Of a stretch of 64,000 nucleotides of DNA, positions 10,403 through 18,996 are shown piece by piece. The notes beneath the pieces are model-generated. The model made no database searches, was not told the origin of the DNA, and saw nothing but the letters and a program-made list of their open reading frames with translations. Numbering within the stretch: the stretch's first letter is position 1; every line of letters begins with the position of its first letter. This DNA comes from Inquilinus limosus DSM 16000. Lineage in GTDB: Bacteria; Pseudomonadota; Alphaproteobacteria; DSM-16000; Inquilinaceae. Made by a program: the position numbers and the translations under genes. The stretch is from the NCBI RefSeq assembly GCF_000423185.1, contig NZ_AUHM01000010.1:124001-188000 (forward strand), written 5' to 3'.

Positions 10403-12565
10403 TCAGCGGCTGCGCGCACGGTCCACCGCGCTGATCACCGGCATGGCGCGGAGGGCCGCGATGATGTTGGTGAGGTGCTTGACGTCCTTGACGTCGATGT
10501 CGATCAGGATCTCGAAGAAGTCGACCGAGCGGCTGGTGATCTTGAGATTGGTGATGTTGCCGCCGTTCTTGCCGATCACCGTGGTCAGCGTGCCGAGGCT
10601 GCCCGGCTCGTTGCTGATCGTCACCTGGATCCGGCCGACATGGTCCTCCGCCGCGTCGACGCCGGCGTCCCAGCTGACGTCGAGCCAGCGCTCCGGCGCG
10701 TTGTAGAAGCTCTCCAGCGTGTCGCAGTCGATGGTGTGGATGGTCACGCCCTTGCCGGTGGTGACGATGCCGACGATGCGGTCGCCCGGGATCGGGTGGC
10801 AGCAGCGGGCATAGTGCACCGCGAGGTTCGGGATCAGGCCGCGGATCGGGATCGCGCCCGGGCCGCCCGAGGCGGCCTTGCGCGCCCGGCTGAGCGGCAC
10901 GACCTTGCCCGAGCGCTCCTTCTCCTGCTGGACCTGGGCGCGATGGCCCGGGAACACGGCGTGGAACACGTCGCGCGCGCCCAGCACCCCGGCGCCGACA
11001 TTGGCCAGGATGTCGTCGGGCTCACTGGCCTTGAAGATCTTGAGGACGCCTTCCAGCGCCTTGTCGGAGAACTCGTAGCCCTCCTGCCGGAACACCCCCT
11101 GCAGCATGGAGCGGCCGAGCTTGGCGTGCTCGTCGTGCTGCTGGGCGCGGATGAAGCGCCGGATGCAGGCCCGCGCCTTGCCGGTGGCGACGAAGCGCTC
11201 CCATTCCGGCGACGGCGTCGAGGTCTTCGAGGTGATGATCTCGACCTGGTCGCCGTTCTGCAGCAGATGGCGCAGCGTCACCATCCGGCCGTTGACCCGG
11301 GCGCCGACGCAGGTGTTGCCGATCTCGCTGTGCACGGCATAGGCGAAATCGACCGGCGTCGCGCCTTGCGGCAGGGCGATGACCGCGCCCTTCGGGGTGA
11401 AGCAGAACACTTGGTCCTGGAACAGGGCCAGCTTGGTGTGCTCCAGGAACTCCTCGGGCTTCTGGGCCTGCTCGAGGATGTCGAGCAGGTCGCGCAGCCA
11501 GCGGTACTGGGTGCCGTCCGGGTTCTGCTCGCCCTGCTTGTAGGCCCAGTGCGCGGCGACGCCGAGCTCCGCGATCTCCTGCATGTCGCGGGTGCGGATC
11601 TGGACCTCGATGCGCTGCCGCATCGGCCCGATCACGGCGGTGTGCAGCGACCGGTAGCCGTTCGGCTTCGGGGTCGAGATGTAGTCCTTGAAGCGGCCGG
11701 GCAGCGAGGCGTAGCGGCCATGGATCAGGCCGAGCGCGTGGTAGCAGTCGCCCTCGGTGTCGACCACGATACGGAACGCCATGATGTCGGTCAGCTGCTC
11801 GAACGCCATGTTCTTGCGCTGCATCTTGCGCCAGATCGAATAGGGCCGCTTCTCGCGGCCGAGCACGTTGGCCTTGAGCCCCCCCTCCTCCAGCACCCGC
11901 TGCAGCTCGGCGATGATCTTCGAGACGACGTCGTGGCCTTCCTCGCGCAGCTGGGCCAGGCGGCGGACGATGCTCTCGCGCGCGTCGGGATGGAGCTGGG
12001 CGAAGGCCAGGTCCTCCAGCTCCTCCTGCATGCCGTGCATGCCGATGCGCTCGGCCAGCGGCGCGTAGATCTCCAGCGTCTCGCGCGCGATCCGGCGGCG
12101 CTTCTCCTCGTTGTTGAAGGCGCCGAGGGTGCGCATGTTGTGCAGCCGGTCCGCCAGCTTGACCAGCAGCACGCGGATGTCCTTCGACATCGCCAGCACC
12201 AGCTTGCGGAAGTTCTCCGCCTGCTTGGACTGGTCGCTCTGCAGCTCCAGCTTCGACAGCTTGGTGACGCCGTCGACCAGCTGCGCCGTCTCGCGCCCGA
12301 ACAGGGCCTCGAGCTCGCTCAGCGTCGCCCCGGTGTCCTCCACCGTGTCGTGCAGGAGGCCGGTGACGATCGAGCCGGTGTCGAGCTTCATGCCGGCGAG
12401 TATGCCGGCGACCTCGATCGGATGGACGAAATAGGGGTCGCCCGAGGCGCGCTTCTGCGACCCGTGCGCCTTCATCGAATAGACGTAGGCGCGGTTGATC
12501 AGATCCTCGTCCGCCGAGGGGTCGTAAGCCTTGACACGCTCGACCAGCTCATATTGGCGGATCAT
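10403..12565 (-). CDS. rel: Bifunctional (p)ppGpp synthetase/hydrolase (Rel/SpoT)
   Basis: This 720-residue protein has the full long-RSH layout. The HD hydrolase domain carries LLHDTVEDT at residues 71-79. The synthetase domain has DIMAFRIVVDT, GRFKDYISTPKPNGYRSLHT. A TGS domain follows (VFCFTPKGAVIALPQGATPV), and a C-terminal ACT domain ends SAVDRARSR. The RFKD form of the synthetase motif, together with an intact HD pair, marks a bifunctional enzyme that makes and destroys (p)ppGpp, the normal single RSH of alphaproteobacteria. The start MIRQYELVERVKAYDP at 12565 fits the family; a start at 12643 would add 26 unrelated residues. An inverted repeat (12638-12658) and a TATTAT on the minus strand (12625-12630) suggest its own promoter in addition to readthrough from rpoZ. 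Confidence 0.95.
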   Translation of the reverse strand: MIRQYELVERVKAYDPSADEDLINRAYVYSMKAHGSQKRASGDPYFVHPIEVAGILAGMKLDTGSIVTGLLHDTVEDTGATLSELEALFGRETAQLVDGVTKLSKLELQSDQSKQAENFRKLVLAMSKDIRVLLVKLADRLHNMRTLGAFNNEEKRRRIARETLEIYAPLAERIGMHGMQEELEDLAFAQLHPDARESIVRRLAQLREEGHDVVSKIIAELQRVLEEGGLKANVLGREKRPYSIWRKMQRKNMAFEQLTDIMAFRIVVDTEGDCYHALGLIHGRYASLPGRFKDYISTPKPNGYRSLHTAVIGPMRQRIEVQIRTRDMQEIAELGVAAHWAYKQGEQNPDGTQYRWLRDLLDILEQAQKPEEFLEHTKLALFQDQVFCFTPKGAVIALPQGATPVDFAYAVHSEIGNTCVGARVNGRMVTLRHLLQNGDQVEIITSKTSTPSPEWERFVATGKARACIRRFIRAQQHDEHAKLGRSMLQGVFRQEGYEFSDKALEGVLKIFKASEPDDILANVGAGVLGARDVFHAVFPGHRAQVQQEKERSGKVVPLSRARKAASGGPGAIPIRGLIPNLAVHYARCCHPIPGDRIVGIVTTGKGVTIHTIDCDTLESFYNAPERWLDVSWDAGVDAAEDHVGRIQVTISNEPGSLGTLTTVIGKNGGNITNLKITSRSVDFFEILIDIDVKDVKHLTNIIAALRAMPVISAVDRARSR

Positions 12566-12624
12566 GCCGCGCGCCACCGATCCATAAGCCGTTCTCCCGA
12601 ATGGGCGACCGAGCGCCCATCCGG

Positions 12625-12658
12625 ATAATATGCTGAACCACAATCCGTTGTATTGTGG
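12625..12658 (-). promoter_or_regulatory. Candidate rel promoter with a 7-bp inverted repeat
   Basis: CCACAAT (12638-12644) and ATTGTGG (12652-12658) form a perfect inverted repeat with a 7-nt spacer. Nearby, TATTAT on the minus strand (12625-12630) could be a -10 box, 60 nt upstream of the rel start. No good -35 was found, so this is a suggestion only. Confidence 0.3.
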
Positions 12659-12751
12659 ATCAAAATCGGCAGGCGCGCGGCAGCCATGCCAAACCGCATC
12701 ATCGATCTCCCGGCTGGCGGCCTGACACCATGCCGGGCAGTTCCGCTCGGA

Positions 12752-13192
12752 TCAGATGTCGTCGTCGGAGGCGCCGATTTCCAGGTCGCTGCGGCCGTCC
12801 TCCTCCCCGGACTCGCCCTCCGCCTCCTCTTCCTCGTCGGCGGATTCGATCCCGTAGGTCGATTCCTGGTCCGAGCCGACGGCGGTCTGCGGCGCCACGC
12901 CGGCCTTGAGCCACTCCTCCTCGCCGGCCATCAGCTCGATGATCTCCTCATCGGCCTCGTCGATCTCGGCCAGCTTCTGATGGCCCTTGACCAGGGCTTC
13001 CCGGAGGCCTTCGAGCGGGACCGTCTCATCGGCGATCTCGCGCAGCGCCACCACCGGGTTCTTGTCGTCGTCGCGGTCGACGGTCAGCGAAGCGCCGGAC
13101 GAAATGTCGCGGGCGCGCTGAGCCGCCATCAGGACGAGATCGAACCGGTTGGGAACCTTGAGGACGCAATCCTCGACGGTGACGCGAGCCAT
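12752..13192 (-). CDS. rpoZ: RNA polymerase omega subunit
   Basis: This 146-residue protein opens [20 protein letters not shown], followed by [11 protein letters not shown], the RpoZ signature. Omega helps fold and assemble the beta-prime subunit. The family core ends near residue 80. The rest is a long, strongly acidic, probably disordered tail rich in Glu, Asp and Ser, longer than in E. coli (91 residues) but seen in alphaproteobacteria. The order rpoZ then rel on the same strand is conserved. A 9-bp hairpin with a short T-run lies in the 5' region (13219-13244). Confidence 0.95.
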   Translation of the reverse strand: MARVTVEDCVLKVPNRFDLVLMAAQRARDISSGASLTVDRDDDKNPVVALREIADETVPLEGLREALVKGHQKLAEIDEADEEIIELMAGEEEWLKAGVAPQTAVGSDQESTYGIESADEEEEAEGESGEEDGRSDLEIGASDDDI

Positions 13193-13214
13193 GGGCTAAC
13201 CGCTCCTACACACG

Positions 13215-13244
13215 AAAACTGTCACGACCATAAAATCGTGACAG
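13215..13244 (-). promoter_or_regulatory. Perfect 9-bp inverted repeat upstream of rpoZ
   Basis: CTGTCACGA (13219-13227) and TCGTGACAG (13236-13244) flank an 8-nt A/T-rich loop. On the minus strand, TTTTCG follows the stem, and the rpoZ ATG is 26 nt further on. It could be an attenuator or leader hairpin in the rpoZ mRNA, or an operator in its promoter. Confidence 0.45.
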
Positions 13245-13407
13245 GATGGATGCAACGCAACGGCCGCATCTTTGTTATACCGAAGGGCGGACCACGTAGC
13301 GCAGATGCGGCGAATGCGCAAGCCTCGTCGCGCACCGTTGACCGCTCCTTGCAAACTGGGTAGCGAACCCAATCTGTCAACCTGTCCCCTGCCGCAAAGG
13401 AACGCAC

Positions 13408-14031
13408 ATGATTTTCTATAAGGAAGAACGGCTCGCAATATTCATTGACGGTGCCAATCTCTACGGTGCCGCCCGTTCGCTTGGCTTCGATATCGATTAT
13501 CGCCGGCTGCTCGACCTGTTCGCCAAGAAGGGTCGCCTGATCCGCGCCTTCTACTACACCACGCTGATCGAGGATCAGGAATACTCTCCCATCCGGCCGC
13601 TGATCGACTGGCTGGACTACAACGGCTACAGCATGGTGACCAAGCCGTTGCGCGAGTACACCGACAGCCAGGGCCGGCGCCGCGTGAAGGGCAATGTCGA
13701 CATCGACCTCGCGATCGACGCGCTGGAGATGGCCGATCGGGCCGACCACATCCTGCTGTTCTCGGGCGACGGCGACTTCAAGCGCCTGGTCGAGGCGATT
13801 CAGCGCAAGGGCGTCCGCGTCACCGTGGTTTCGACCATCAAGTCGAGCCCGCCGATGGTGTCGGACGAGTTGCGCCGCCAGGCCGACAACTTCGTCGAGC
13901 TGATGGAACTGGCGCCGCACATCCAGCGGATGAATGCGCCGAATCGCACCCAGGCCGTGCCGGCCGAGGGCGAGGACGGCACCGTCGAGGAACCGGTGCA
14001 GCAGGCCGGGGCCTACGCCCGCTCTGCCTGA
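13408..14031 (+). CDS. NYN-domain (LabA-like, PIN-fold) protein
   Basis: This 207-residue cytoplasmic protein belongs to the NYN/LabA family (DUF88), related to PIN nucleases. The conserved acidic residues sit in AIFIDGANLYGA near residue 11, VKGNVDIDLAIDAL near 96, and HILLFSGDGDFKRLVEAI near 114. The last ~35 residues are a polar tail. Such proteins are predicted metal-dependent RNases, but the substrate is unknown. It is the only plus-strand gene between rpoZ and smpB and is read divergently from rpoZ. Its position among RNA-related genes (rnc, smpB, rpoZ) fits an RNA-processing role; that is an inference. Confidence 0.85.
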   Translation: MIFYKEERLAIFIDGANLYGAARSLGFDIDYRRLLDLFAKKGRLIRAFYYTTLIEDQEYSPIRPLIDWLDYNGYSMVTKPLREYTDSQGRRRVKGNVDIDLAIDALEMADRADHILLFSGDGDFKRLVEAIQRKGVRVTVVSTIKSSPPMVSDELRRQADNFVELMELAPHIQRMNAPNRTQAVPAEGEDGTVEEPVQQAGAYARSA

Positions 14032-14039
14032 TCCGGATC

Positions 14040-14063
14040 AGGCCGGCTCGTGGGGGCCGGCCT
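14040..14063. terminator. Hairpin between convergent NYN and smpB genes
   Basis: AGGCCGGC (14040-14047) and GCCGGCCT (14056-14063) form a perfect 8-bp stem with an 8-nt loop. It lies 8 nt after one stop codon and 14 nt from the other. It is a likely bidirectional terminator, though T-runs are lacking. Confidence 0.5.
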
Positions 14064-14077
14064 GCCGTCGAGCGGCG

Positions 14078-14548
14078 TCAGCCGCGGTCGCGCAGGACCC
14101 GCGCCTTTTCGCGCTGCCAGTCCCGCGCCTTGATGGTCTCGCGCTTGTCGTGCGCCTTCTTGCCGCGGGCGAGACCGAGATCGACCTTGGCGATGCCTCG
14201 GTCGTTGAAATAGATCGACAGCGGGATCAGGGTCACGCCCTCCCGCTTCACCCTGCCCAGCAGCTTGTCCCGCTCGCGCCGGTGCACCAGCAGTTTGCGC
14301 GGCCGCTTCAGCTCGTGGTTGAAGCGGTTGGCCGGCCCGTATTCCGGGATATGGGCGTTGAACAGGTACAGCTCGCCCTGCATCTCGCCGGCATAGGCGT
14401 CCTGCAGGTTGCCGCGCCCCTCGCGCAGCGCCTTCACCTCGGTCCCGGCCAGCATGATGCCGGCCTCGACGTTCTCCTCGATGAAATAGTCGTGCCGGGC
14501 CCGCCGGTTCTGCGCGACGATGCGGCCGGGTGTCCGCGGCTGTGCCAT
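14078..14548 (-). CDS. smpB: SsrA-binding protein SmpB
   Basis: This 156-residue protein has the SmpB motifs [38 protein letters not shown] and the basic C-terminal tail ([19 protein letters not shown]). The tail mimics an mRNA helix in the ribosome. SmpB delivers tmRNA to stalled ribosomes for trans-translation. It follows dapA by 19 nt on the same strand, a linkage common in alphaproteobacteria. The tmRNA gene itself was not seen in the window. Confidence 0.95.
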   Translation of the reverse strand: MAQPRTPGRIVAQNRRARHDYFIEENVEAGIMLAGTEVKALREGRGNLQDAYAGEMQGELYLFNAHIPEYGPANRFNHELKRPRKLLVHRRERDKLLGRVKREGVTLIPLSIYFNDRGIAKVDLGLARGKKAHDKRETIKARDWQREKARVLRDRG

Positions 14549-14567
14549 ATCCCTGAATCCGCTCCGG

Positions 14568-15443
14568 TCAGTTGAGCAGCCCGGCGAAGGCCATCGCCTC
14601 GCGCACGGCCGTCCGCGTCGCCTCGCCCGGCGGCACCAGCGGCAGCCGGAGGCGGTCGTCGGCGAGGCCGAGCAGCTTCGCCCCGTACTTCACCGGCCCC
14701 GGGCTGGTCTCCAGGAACAGCGCCCGGTGCAGCGGCATCAGCCGGTCGCGGATCTCCACCATGCGCGCGAGGTCGCCCGCGGCCCAGGCGTCGTGCATCT
14801 CGGCGCACAGCCGCGGCGCGAGATTGGCGGTGACCGAGATGCAGCCATGGCCGCCCTGCGCCAGGAACGCCGTGGCAGTGGCGTCCTCGCCCGAAAGCTG
14901 GCAGAACTCCGGACCGATCCGAAGCCGCGTGGCCAGCGGCCGCACCAGGTCGGCGGTCGCATCCTTGACCCCGACGATGCGCGGCAGCTCGGCCAGGCGG
15001 GCCATGGTGTCGATCGACATGTCGATCACGCTGCGGCCCGGAATGTTGTAGATCACGATCGGCAGATCGACCGCGTCATGGATGGCCCTGTAATGCTGGT
15101 AGAGACCTTCCTGCGTCGGCTTGTTGTAGTAGGGCGTGACGACCAGCGCGGCGTCCGCGCCCGCCTTCTGCGCGTGCCGGGTCAGGGAGATCGCCTCTTC
15201 GGTCGAGTTCGAGCCGGTGCCCGCGATCACCGGGACGCGGCCCTTGGCCACCTCGATGCACAGCTCGACCACCCGCTCGTGCTCGGGGTGGCTCAGCGTC
15301 GGGGACTCGCCGGTGGTGCCGCAGGGCACCACGCCCTGGGTGCCCTCGCGGATCTGCCAGTCGACGAAGCTCTGGAAGGCTTTGTCGTCCACCCCGCTCT
15401 CGGTGAAAGGCGTAATCAGGGCGACGATCGATCCCTTGAACAT
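14568..15443 (-). CDS. dapA: 4-hydroxy-tetrahydrodipicolinate synthase
   Basis: This 291-residue TIM-barrel enzyme condenses pyruvate with aspartate semialdehyde in lysine/diaminopimelate synthesis. Key residues are visible: GTTGESPTL near residue 42, the tyrosines of [12 protein letters not shown]132 in IYNIPGR, and the Schiff-base lysine K160 in [11 protein letters not shown]. The start [13 protein letters not shown] is canonical. It is divergent from the lytic transglycosylase gene, whose probable start lies about 50 nt away, so the two share a short promoter region. Confidence 0.95.
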   Translation of the reverse strand: MFKGSIVALITPFTESGVDDKAFQSFVDWQIREGTQGVVPCGTTGESPTLSHPEHERVVELCIEVAKGRVPVIAGTGSNSTEEAISLTRHAQKAGADAALVVTPYYNKPTQEGLYQHYRAIHDAVDLPIVIYNIPGRSVIDMSIDTMARLAELPRIVGVKDATADLVRPLATRLRIGPEFCQLSGEDATATAFLAQGGHGCISVTANLAPRLCAEMHDAWAAGDLARMVEIRDRLMPLHRALFLETSPGPVKYGAKLLGLADDRLRLPLVPPGEATRTAVREAMAFAGLLN

Positions 15444-15491
15444 GGAAGCTTCCGTGGGCGTTGGGGTGGTGAACGCAGTGTCATAGCGGCT

Positions 15492-17459
15492 GTGGTGCGG
15501 GCCGGCAAGCGCATGGCTTTGGCGGCGGCCTTTCTAACGACTTGGGGGGCGCTGCTGCTCGGCACCACCGTCCCGGCCCTCGCCCAGCCGGCCACGCCGG
15601 CCGAGATCAAGGCCGCGCAGGCCCTGTTCTCCGCCGCCGACCGCAACGCCTGGGACGTGGTGCGGACGGTCAAGGGCCAGATGGGCGACACGCTGGTCGG
15701 CCGGCTGGCGATCTGGGCCGACCTGTCGCGCCCCGACAGCACCGCCGGCTTCGAGGAGCTGGCGGCCTTCATCGTCCGCAACCCGGACTGGCCGAACGTC
15801 CAGGCCCTGCGCCGCCGCGCCGAGCGGGCGATGCCGGACGGGCTGCCGGCCGATGCGGTGGTGGCGTGGTTCGACGCTTTCGCCCCGCTGACCGTCGAGG
15901 GCGCGCTGCATTTCGGCACGGCGCTGCAGACCACGGATCCGATCCGCGCGCGGATCTGGGCCCGCGACACCTGGCGCAGCCTGTCGCTGACCGCCGGGCA
16001 GGAGAGCCAGTTCCTGCAGAGTTTCGGCAGCCTGCTGGAGCCGGACGACCATTGGGCGCGGCTGGACGCGCTGCTCTGGGCCGAGCGGACGGACGAGGCG
16101 CGCCGCATGCTGCCCCGCGTCTCCGGCGACCGGCGGCTCCTGGCCGATGCCCGGCTGAAGCTGATGCTGCGCACGCCGGACGCCTCGGCCGCGGTGCGGG
16201 CTTTGCCGGCGAAGCTGCTGCAGGACGAGGGCATCCTGTACGAGCGTGCCCGCTGGCGGCGGCGCAACGACGACAATGCCGGCACCATCGAGATGCTGTC
16301 GCAGCAGCCACGGACCACACAGCACGCCCGCGCCTGGTGGCTGGAGCGGCACATCATTGCCCGCCGGCTGTTCGACGAGAAATCCTACCGCCAGGCCTAT
16401 CGGCTGATCACCGCGCGCGAGCAGAGCGACCCGGTCGACCGGGCCGACAAGGACTTCCTGGCCGGCTGGCTGGCGCTGCGCTTCCTCGACCGGCCGAACG
16501 ACGCGATCGAGCATTTCGAGAAGCTGTATGGCGATGTCAGCATGCCGATCAGCCTGGCCCGCGGCGCCTATTGGGCCGGCCGGGCGCACGAGGCGGCGGG
16601 CCACAAGCAGAAGGCGGCCGACTGGTACCGGCTGGCGGCGAAGCAGCCGCTGACCTTCTACGGCCAGCTCGCCGCCGACAAGCTCGGCCAGCCCACGATC
16701 GCGGCGCTGCCGGTGTCGGCGACGCCGAGCGCCCAGGTGCTGGCCTCCTATGGCGGCGATCTGGCCCGCGCCGCCCGGCTGCTCGACGCCGTCGGCCAGC
16801 GCGACCGGGCCGATCTGTTCCTGCGCAAGCTGATGGTCGACGCCGACACGCCGGAGAAGAACCGGCTGCTGGCGATGCTGGCGAACTCGATGAAATACTC
16901 CTTCGTCGCCGTCCGCGCCGCCAAGGCCGCGGCGCGGGACGGCAGCGTGGTGATCGATGCCGCCTATCCGCTGGTGGCGATGCCGGACGATCTGAGCGGC
17001 CTGCCGCCGGCCCTGGTGCTGGGCCTGGCGCGGCAGGAAAGCGAGTTCAACCCCAGCGCCGAGTCCAGTGCCGGGGCGATCGGGCTGATGCAGCTGCGCC
17101 CCGGCACGGCCCGCGACGTCGCCCAATCGCTCGGCATCGAGCACACCACCGGAATGCTCAGCGGCGATCCGGTGCACAATCTGCGCCTCGGCAGCCGCTA
17201 CCTGGCCGACCTGATCCGGCGCTACGACGGCAACTGGCCGCGGGCGATCGCCGCCTACAATGCCGGCTTCGGCCGGGTCGACGGCTGGGCGCCGACGCCG
17301 TCCAAGTCGCCGGAGCAGGTGGTGGACTGGATCGAGTCCATCCCGCTGCCGGAGACCCGCAGCTATGTCCAGCGCGTGCTGGAGAACACCCAGGTCTACC
17401 GCCTGCGCCTGGGCGAGGCGCCGAAGCCCGGAGCCCTGGAGGCGGATCTGCTGCGGTGA
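15492..17459 (+). CDS. Soluble lytic murein transglycosylase (Slt family)
   Basis: This exported protein is about 655 residues. The N-terminus VVRAGKRMALAAAF with a hydrophobic run ending PALA-QP is a Sec signal. A long alpha-helical superhelical region follows, as in Slt70. The C-terminal SLT domain has LARQESEFNPSAESSAGAIG (catalytic Glu in QESEF), LMQLRPGTA and IAAYNAGFGRVDGW. The family cleaves the MurNAc-GlcNAc bond, making anhydro-muropeptides in the periplasm. GTG at 15492 or 15495 is preferred over ATG 15513 because it supplies the basic n-region of the signal peptide; the ribosome-binding site is weak for all three. It is divergent from dapA. Confidence 0.9.
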   Translation: MVRAGKRMALAAAFLTTWGALLLGTTVPALAQPATPAEIKAAQALFSAADRNAWDVVRTVKGQMGDTLVGRLAIWADLSRPDSTAGFEELAAFIVRNPDWPNVQALRRRAERAMPDGLPADAVVAWFDAFAPLTVEGALHFGTALQTTDPIRARIWARDTWRSLSLTAGQESQFLQSFGSLLEPDDHWARLDALLWAERTDEARRMLPRVSGDRRLLADARLKLMLRTPDASAAVRALPAKLLQDEGILYERARWRRRNDDNAGTIEMLSQQPRTTQHARAWWLERHIIARRLFDEKSYRQAYRLITAREQSDPVDRADKDFLAGWLALRFLDRPNDAIEHFEKLYGDVSMPISLARGAYWAGRAHEAAGHKQKAADWYRLAAKQPLTFYGQLAADKLGQPTIAALPVSATPSAQVLASYGGDLARAARLLDAVGQRDRADLFLRKLMVDADTPEKNRLLAMLANSMKYSFVAVRAAKAAARDGSVVIDAAYPLVAMPDDLSGLPPALVLGLARQESEFNPSAESSAGAIGLMQLRPGTARDVAQSLGIEHTTGMLSGDPVHNLRLGSRYLADLIRRYDGNWPRAIAAYNAGFGRVDGWAPTPSKSPEQVVDWIESIPLPETRSYVQRVLENTQVYRLRLGEAPKPGALEADLLR

Positions 17460-17585
17460 GGAAGGCTGCCGTTCCGGCCATCTTTCGGCTCTCCGGCCCC
17501 TTCCTCGCCATGACGGATCAATATGTTGGGACGCGCGCGCTACAGATAAGTTCAAAAATCTTCTCCATCCATCTGAGAATGAACG

Positions 17586-18560
17586 ATGATCGTCTCCGTC
17601 ACCGACATCGAGGCCGCTGCCGGACGCCTGCGCGGCCAAGCGGTGCGCACGCCGCTGCTGCGGTCACCGCTGCTGGACGCCCGGGCCGGGCGCGAGGTGC
17701 TGGTCAAGGCCGAGCCGCTGCAGCGCACCGGGTCGTTCAAGTTCCGCGGCGCCTACAACCGGATCGCGTTGATCCCGGAAGCCGACCGGGCGAAGGGCGT
17801 GGTCGCCTTCTCCAGCGGCAACCACGCCCAGGGCGTGGCCGCGGCGGCCAGGCTGTTCGGCATCAAGGCGACGATCGTGATGCCGGCCGACGCCCCGGTG
17901 ATCAAGCGGCGCAACACCGAGGCCTACGGCGCCACCGTGGTGCCCTATGACCGCTTCGGCGAGGACCGCGAGGCGGTGGCGGCGAAGATCGTGGCCGAGA
18001 CCGGCGCCACGCTGGTGAAGCCCTATGACGATCCCCGCATCATCGCCGGCCAGGGCACGATCGGCCTGGAGATCGCCGAGCAATGCGCCGAGCTGGGCGT
18101 GCGCCCGGACGCGGTGCTGGTGAGCTGCAGCGGCGGCGGCTTGGTCTCCGGCATCTCGGTGGCGGTCAAGGCGCGGATGCCGGGCGTGCGGATCTATTCG
18201 GCCGAGCCGGAAGCGCTGGACGACATGCGGCGGTCGCTGGCCGCCGGCGAGCGCGTCCGCAACGATCCCGAGGCACGGTCGATCTGCGACGCGCTGCAGT
18301 CGCCCACCCCCGGCGAGATCACCTTCTCGATCGCGCGCGAGACGCTGTCGGGCGGCGTCACCGCCCCGGACGACGCGGCGCTGCGGGCGATGGCGGTCGC
18401 CTTCGACACGCTGAAGCTGGTGGTCGAGCCCGGCGGCGCCGTCGGCCTGGCGGCGACGCTGGAGAACCGGATCCCGGACGACATCCGCAGCATCGTCATC
18501 GTCTGCTCCGGCGGCAATGTCGACGCCGCGACCTTCCGCGACGCGCTCGCCACCCTCTGA
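17586..18560 (+). CDS. PLP-dependent threonine/serine dehydratase (fold type II)
   Basis: This 324-residue cytoplasmic enzyme has the PLP lysine K52 in RTGSFKFRGAYN, SSGNHAQGVA, and the phosphate-binding loop SCSGGGLVSG near residue 180. It lacks the C-terminal ACT-like domain of biosynthetic IlvA. It therefore fits the short catabolic group that includes threonine dehydratase, serine racemase and threo-3-hydroxyaspartate dehydratase. The exact substrate cannot be told from sequence alone. A small PAS_5-like gene follows 4 nt after the stop and is probably cotranscribed. Confidence 0.87.
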   Translation: MIVSVTDIEAAAGRLRGQAVRTPLLRSPLLDARAGREVLVKAEPLQRTGSFKFRGAYNRIALIPEADRAKGVVAFSSGNHAQGVAAAARLFGIKATIVMPADAPVIKRRNTEAYGATVVPYDRFGEDREAVAAKIVAETGATLVKPYDDPRIIAGQGTIGLEIAEQCAELGVRPDAVLVSCSGGGLVSGISVAVKARMPGVRIYSAEPEALDDMRRSLAAGERVRNDPEARSICDALQSPTPGEITFSIARETLSGGVTAPDDAALRAMAVAFDTLKLVVEPGGAVGLAATLENRIPDDIRSIVIVCSGGNVDAATFRDALATL

Positions 18561-18564
18561 GCCG

Positions 18565-18957
18565 ATGACCGGACGGCCCGCCTTCTTCGACCGCCTGCAG
18601 GGCTGGTGGGACGGCCGTGCCGAAGGCGGCCGGCCGCCGCATCGCGACGCGCTGAGCCCGATCGAGATCATGCCGATGCTGCCGCATCTGCTGATGCTCG
18701 ATCTCGCCGGCCCGGCGCGAGTGCTGTGGGCCGGCACCGCGGTGAAGGAGACGCTGGGCGGCAATCCGGGCGACCAGCCGCTCGACCGCACGCCGCTCGG
18801 CGGGCCCGAGGCCGAGGCCGCGATCGCCCGGATGATCGCGGAGGCACGGCCGGTGGAGGCCGTGCTGGGCGGCCGGCCGGCGCTGCTGTGCCCGCTCCTC
18901 GACGACGGCCAGGCCGTCGCGGCTGCGCTGGTCGGCCTGGCCCCGACGGATCCCTGA
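18565..18957 (+). CDS. Small PAS_5-like protein
   Basis: This 130-residue soluble protein resembles the alphaproteobacterial PAS_5 family. That family typically shows W-x-x-R-x-x-G-x-x-P-x-R near the start, then a leucine-rich strand and a G-T-x-V region. Here these read GWWDGRAEGGRPPHRDALSP, LPHLLMLDLAG and LWAGTAVKETLGGNPGDQPL. No output domain or membrane segment is present. The function of such stand-alone PAS_5 proteins is not known; regulation by a bound small molecule or partner is possible. It starts 4 nt after the dehydratase stop. A second protein of this type is encoded at 51487-52092. Confidence 0.55.
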   Translation: MTGRPAFFDRLQGWWDGRAEGGRPPHRDALSPIEIMPMLPHLLMLDLAGPARVLWAGTAVKETLGGNPGDQPLDRTPLGGPEAEAAIARMIAEARPVEAVLGGRPALLCPLLDDGQAVAAALVGLAPTDP

Positions 18958-18964
18958 CACGGAT

Positions 18965-18983
18965 CCGCCGCGACATGCGGCGG
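18965..18983. terminator. Short hairpin between convergent genes
   Basis: CCGCCGC (18965-18971) pairs with GCGGCGG (18977-18983) over a 5-nt loop, in the 39-nt gap between two convergent genes. It is a possible terminator without a T-run. Confidence 0.3.
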
Positions 18984-18996
18984 CTGGCGGGACCGG

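Noticed and set aside
9548-12628. A 1026-codon open frame on the plus strand opposite lepB and rel
   Set aside because: It is a GC-bias shadow: composition is dominated by Arg, Asp, Ala, Val and Leu, it has no domain, and the minus-strand genes are unmistakable.
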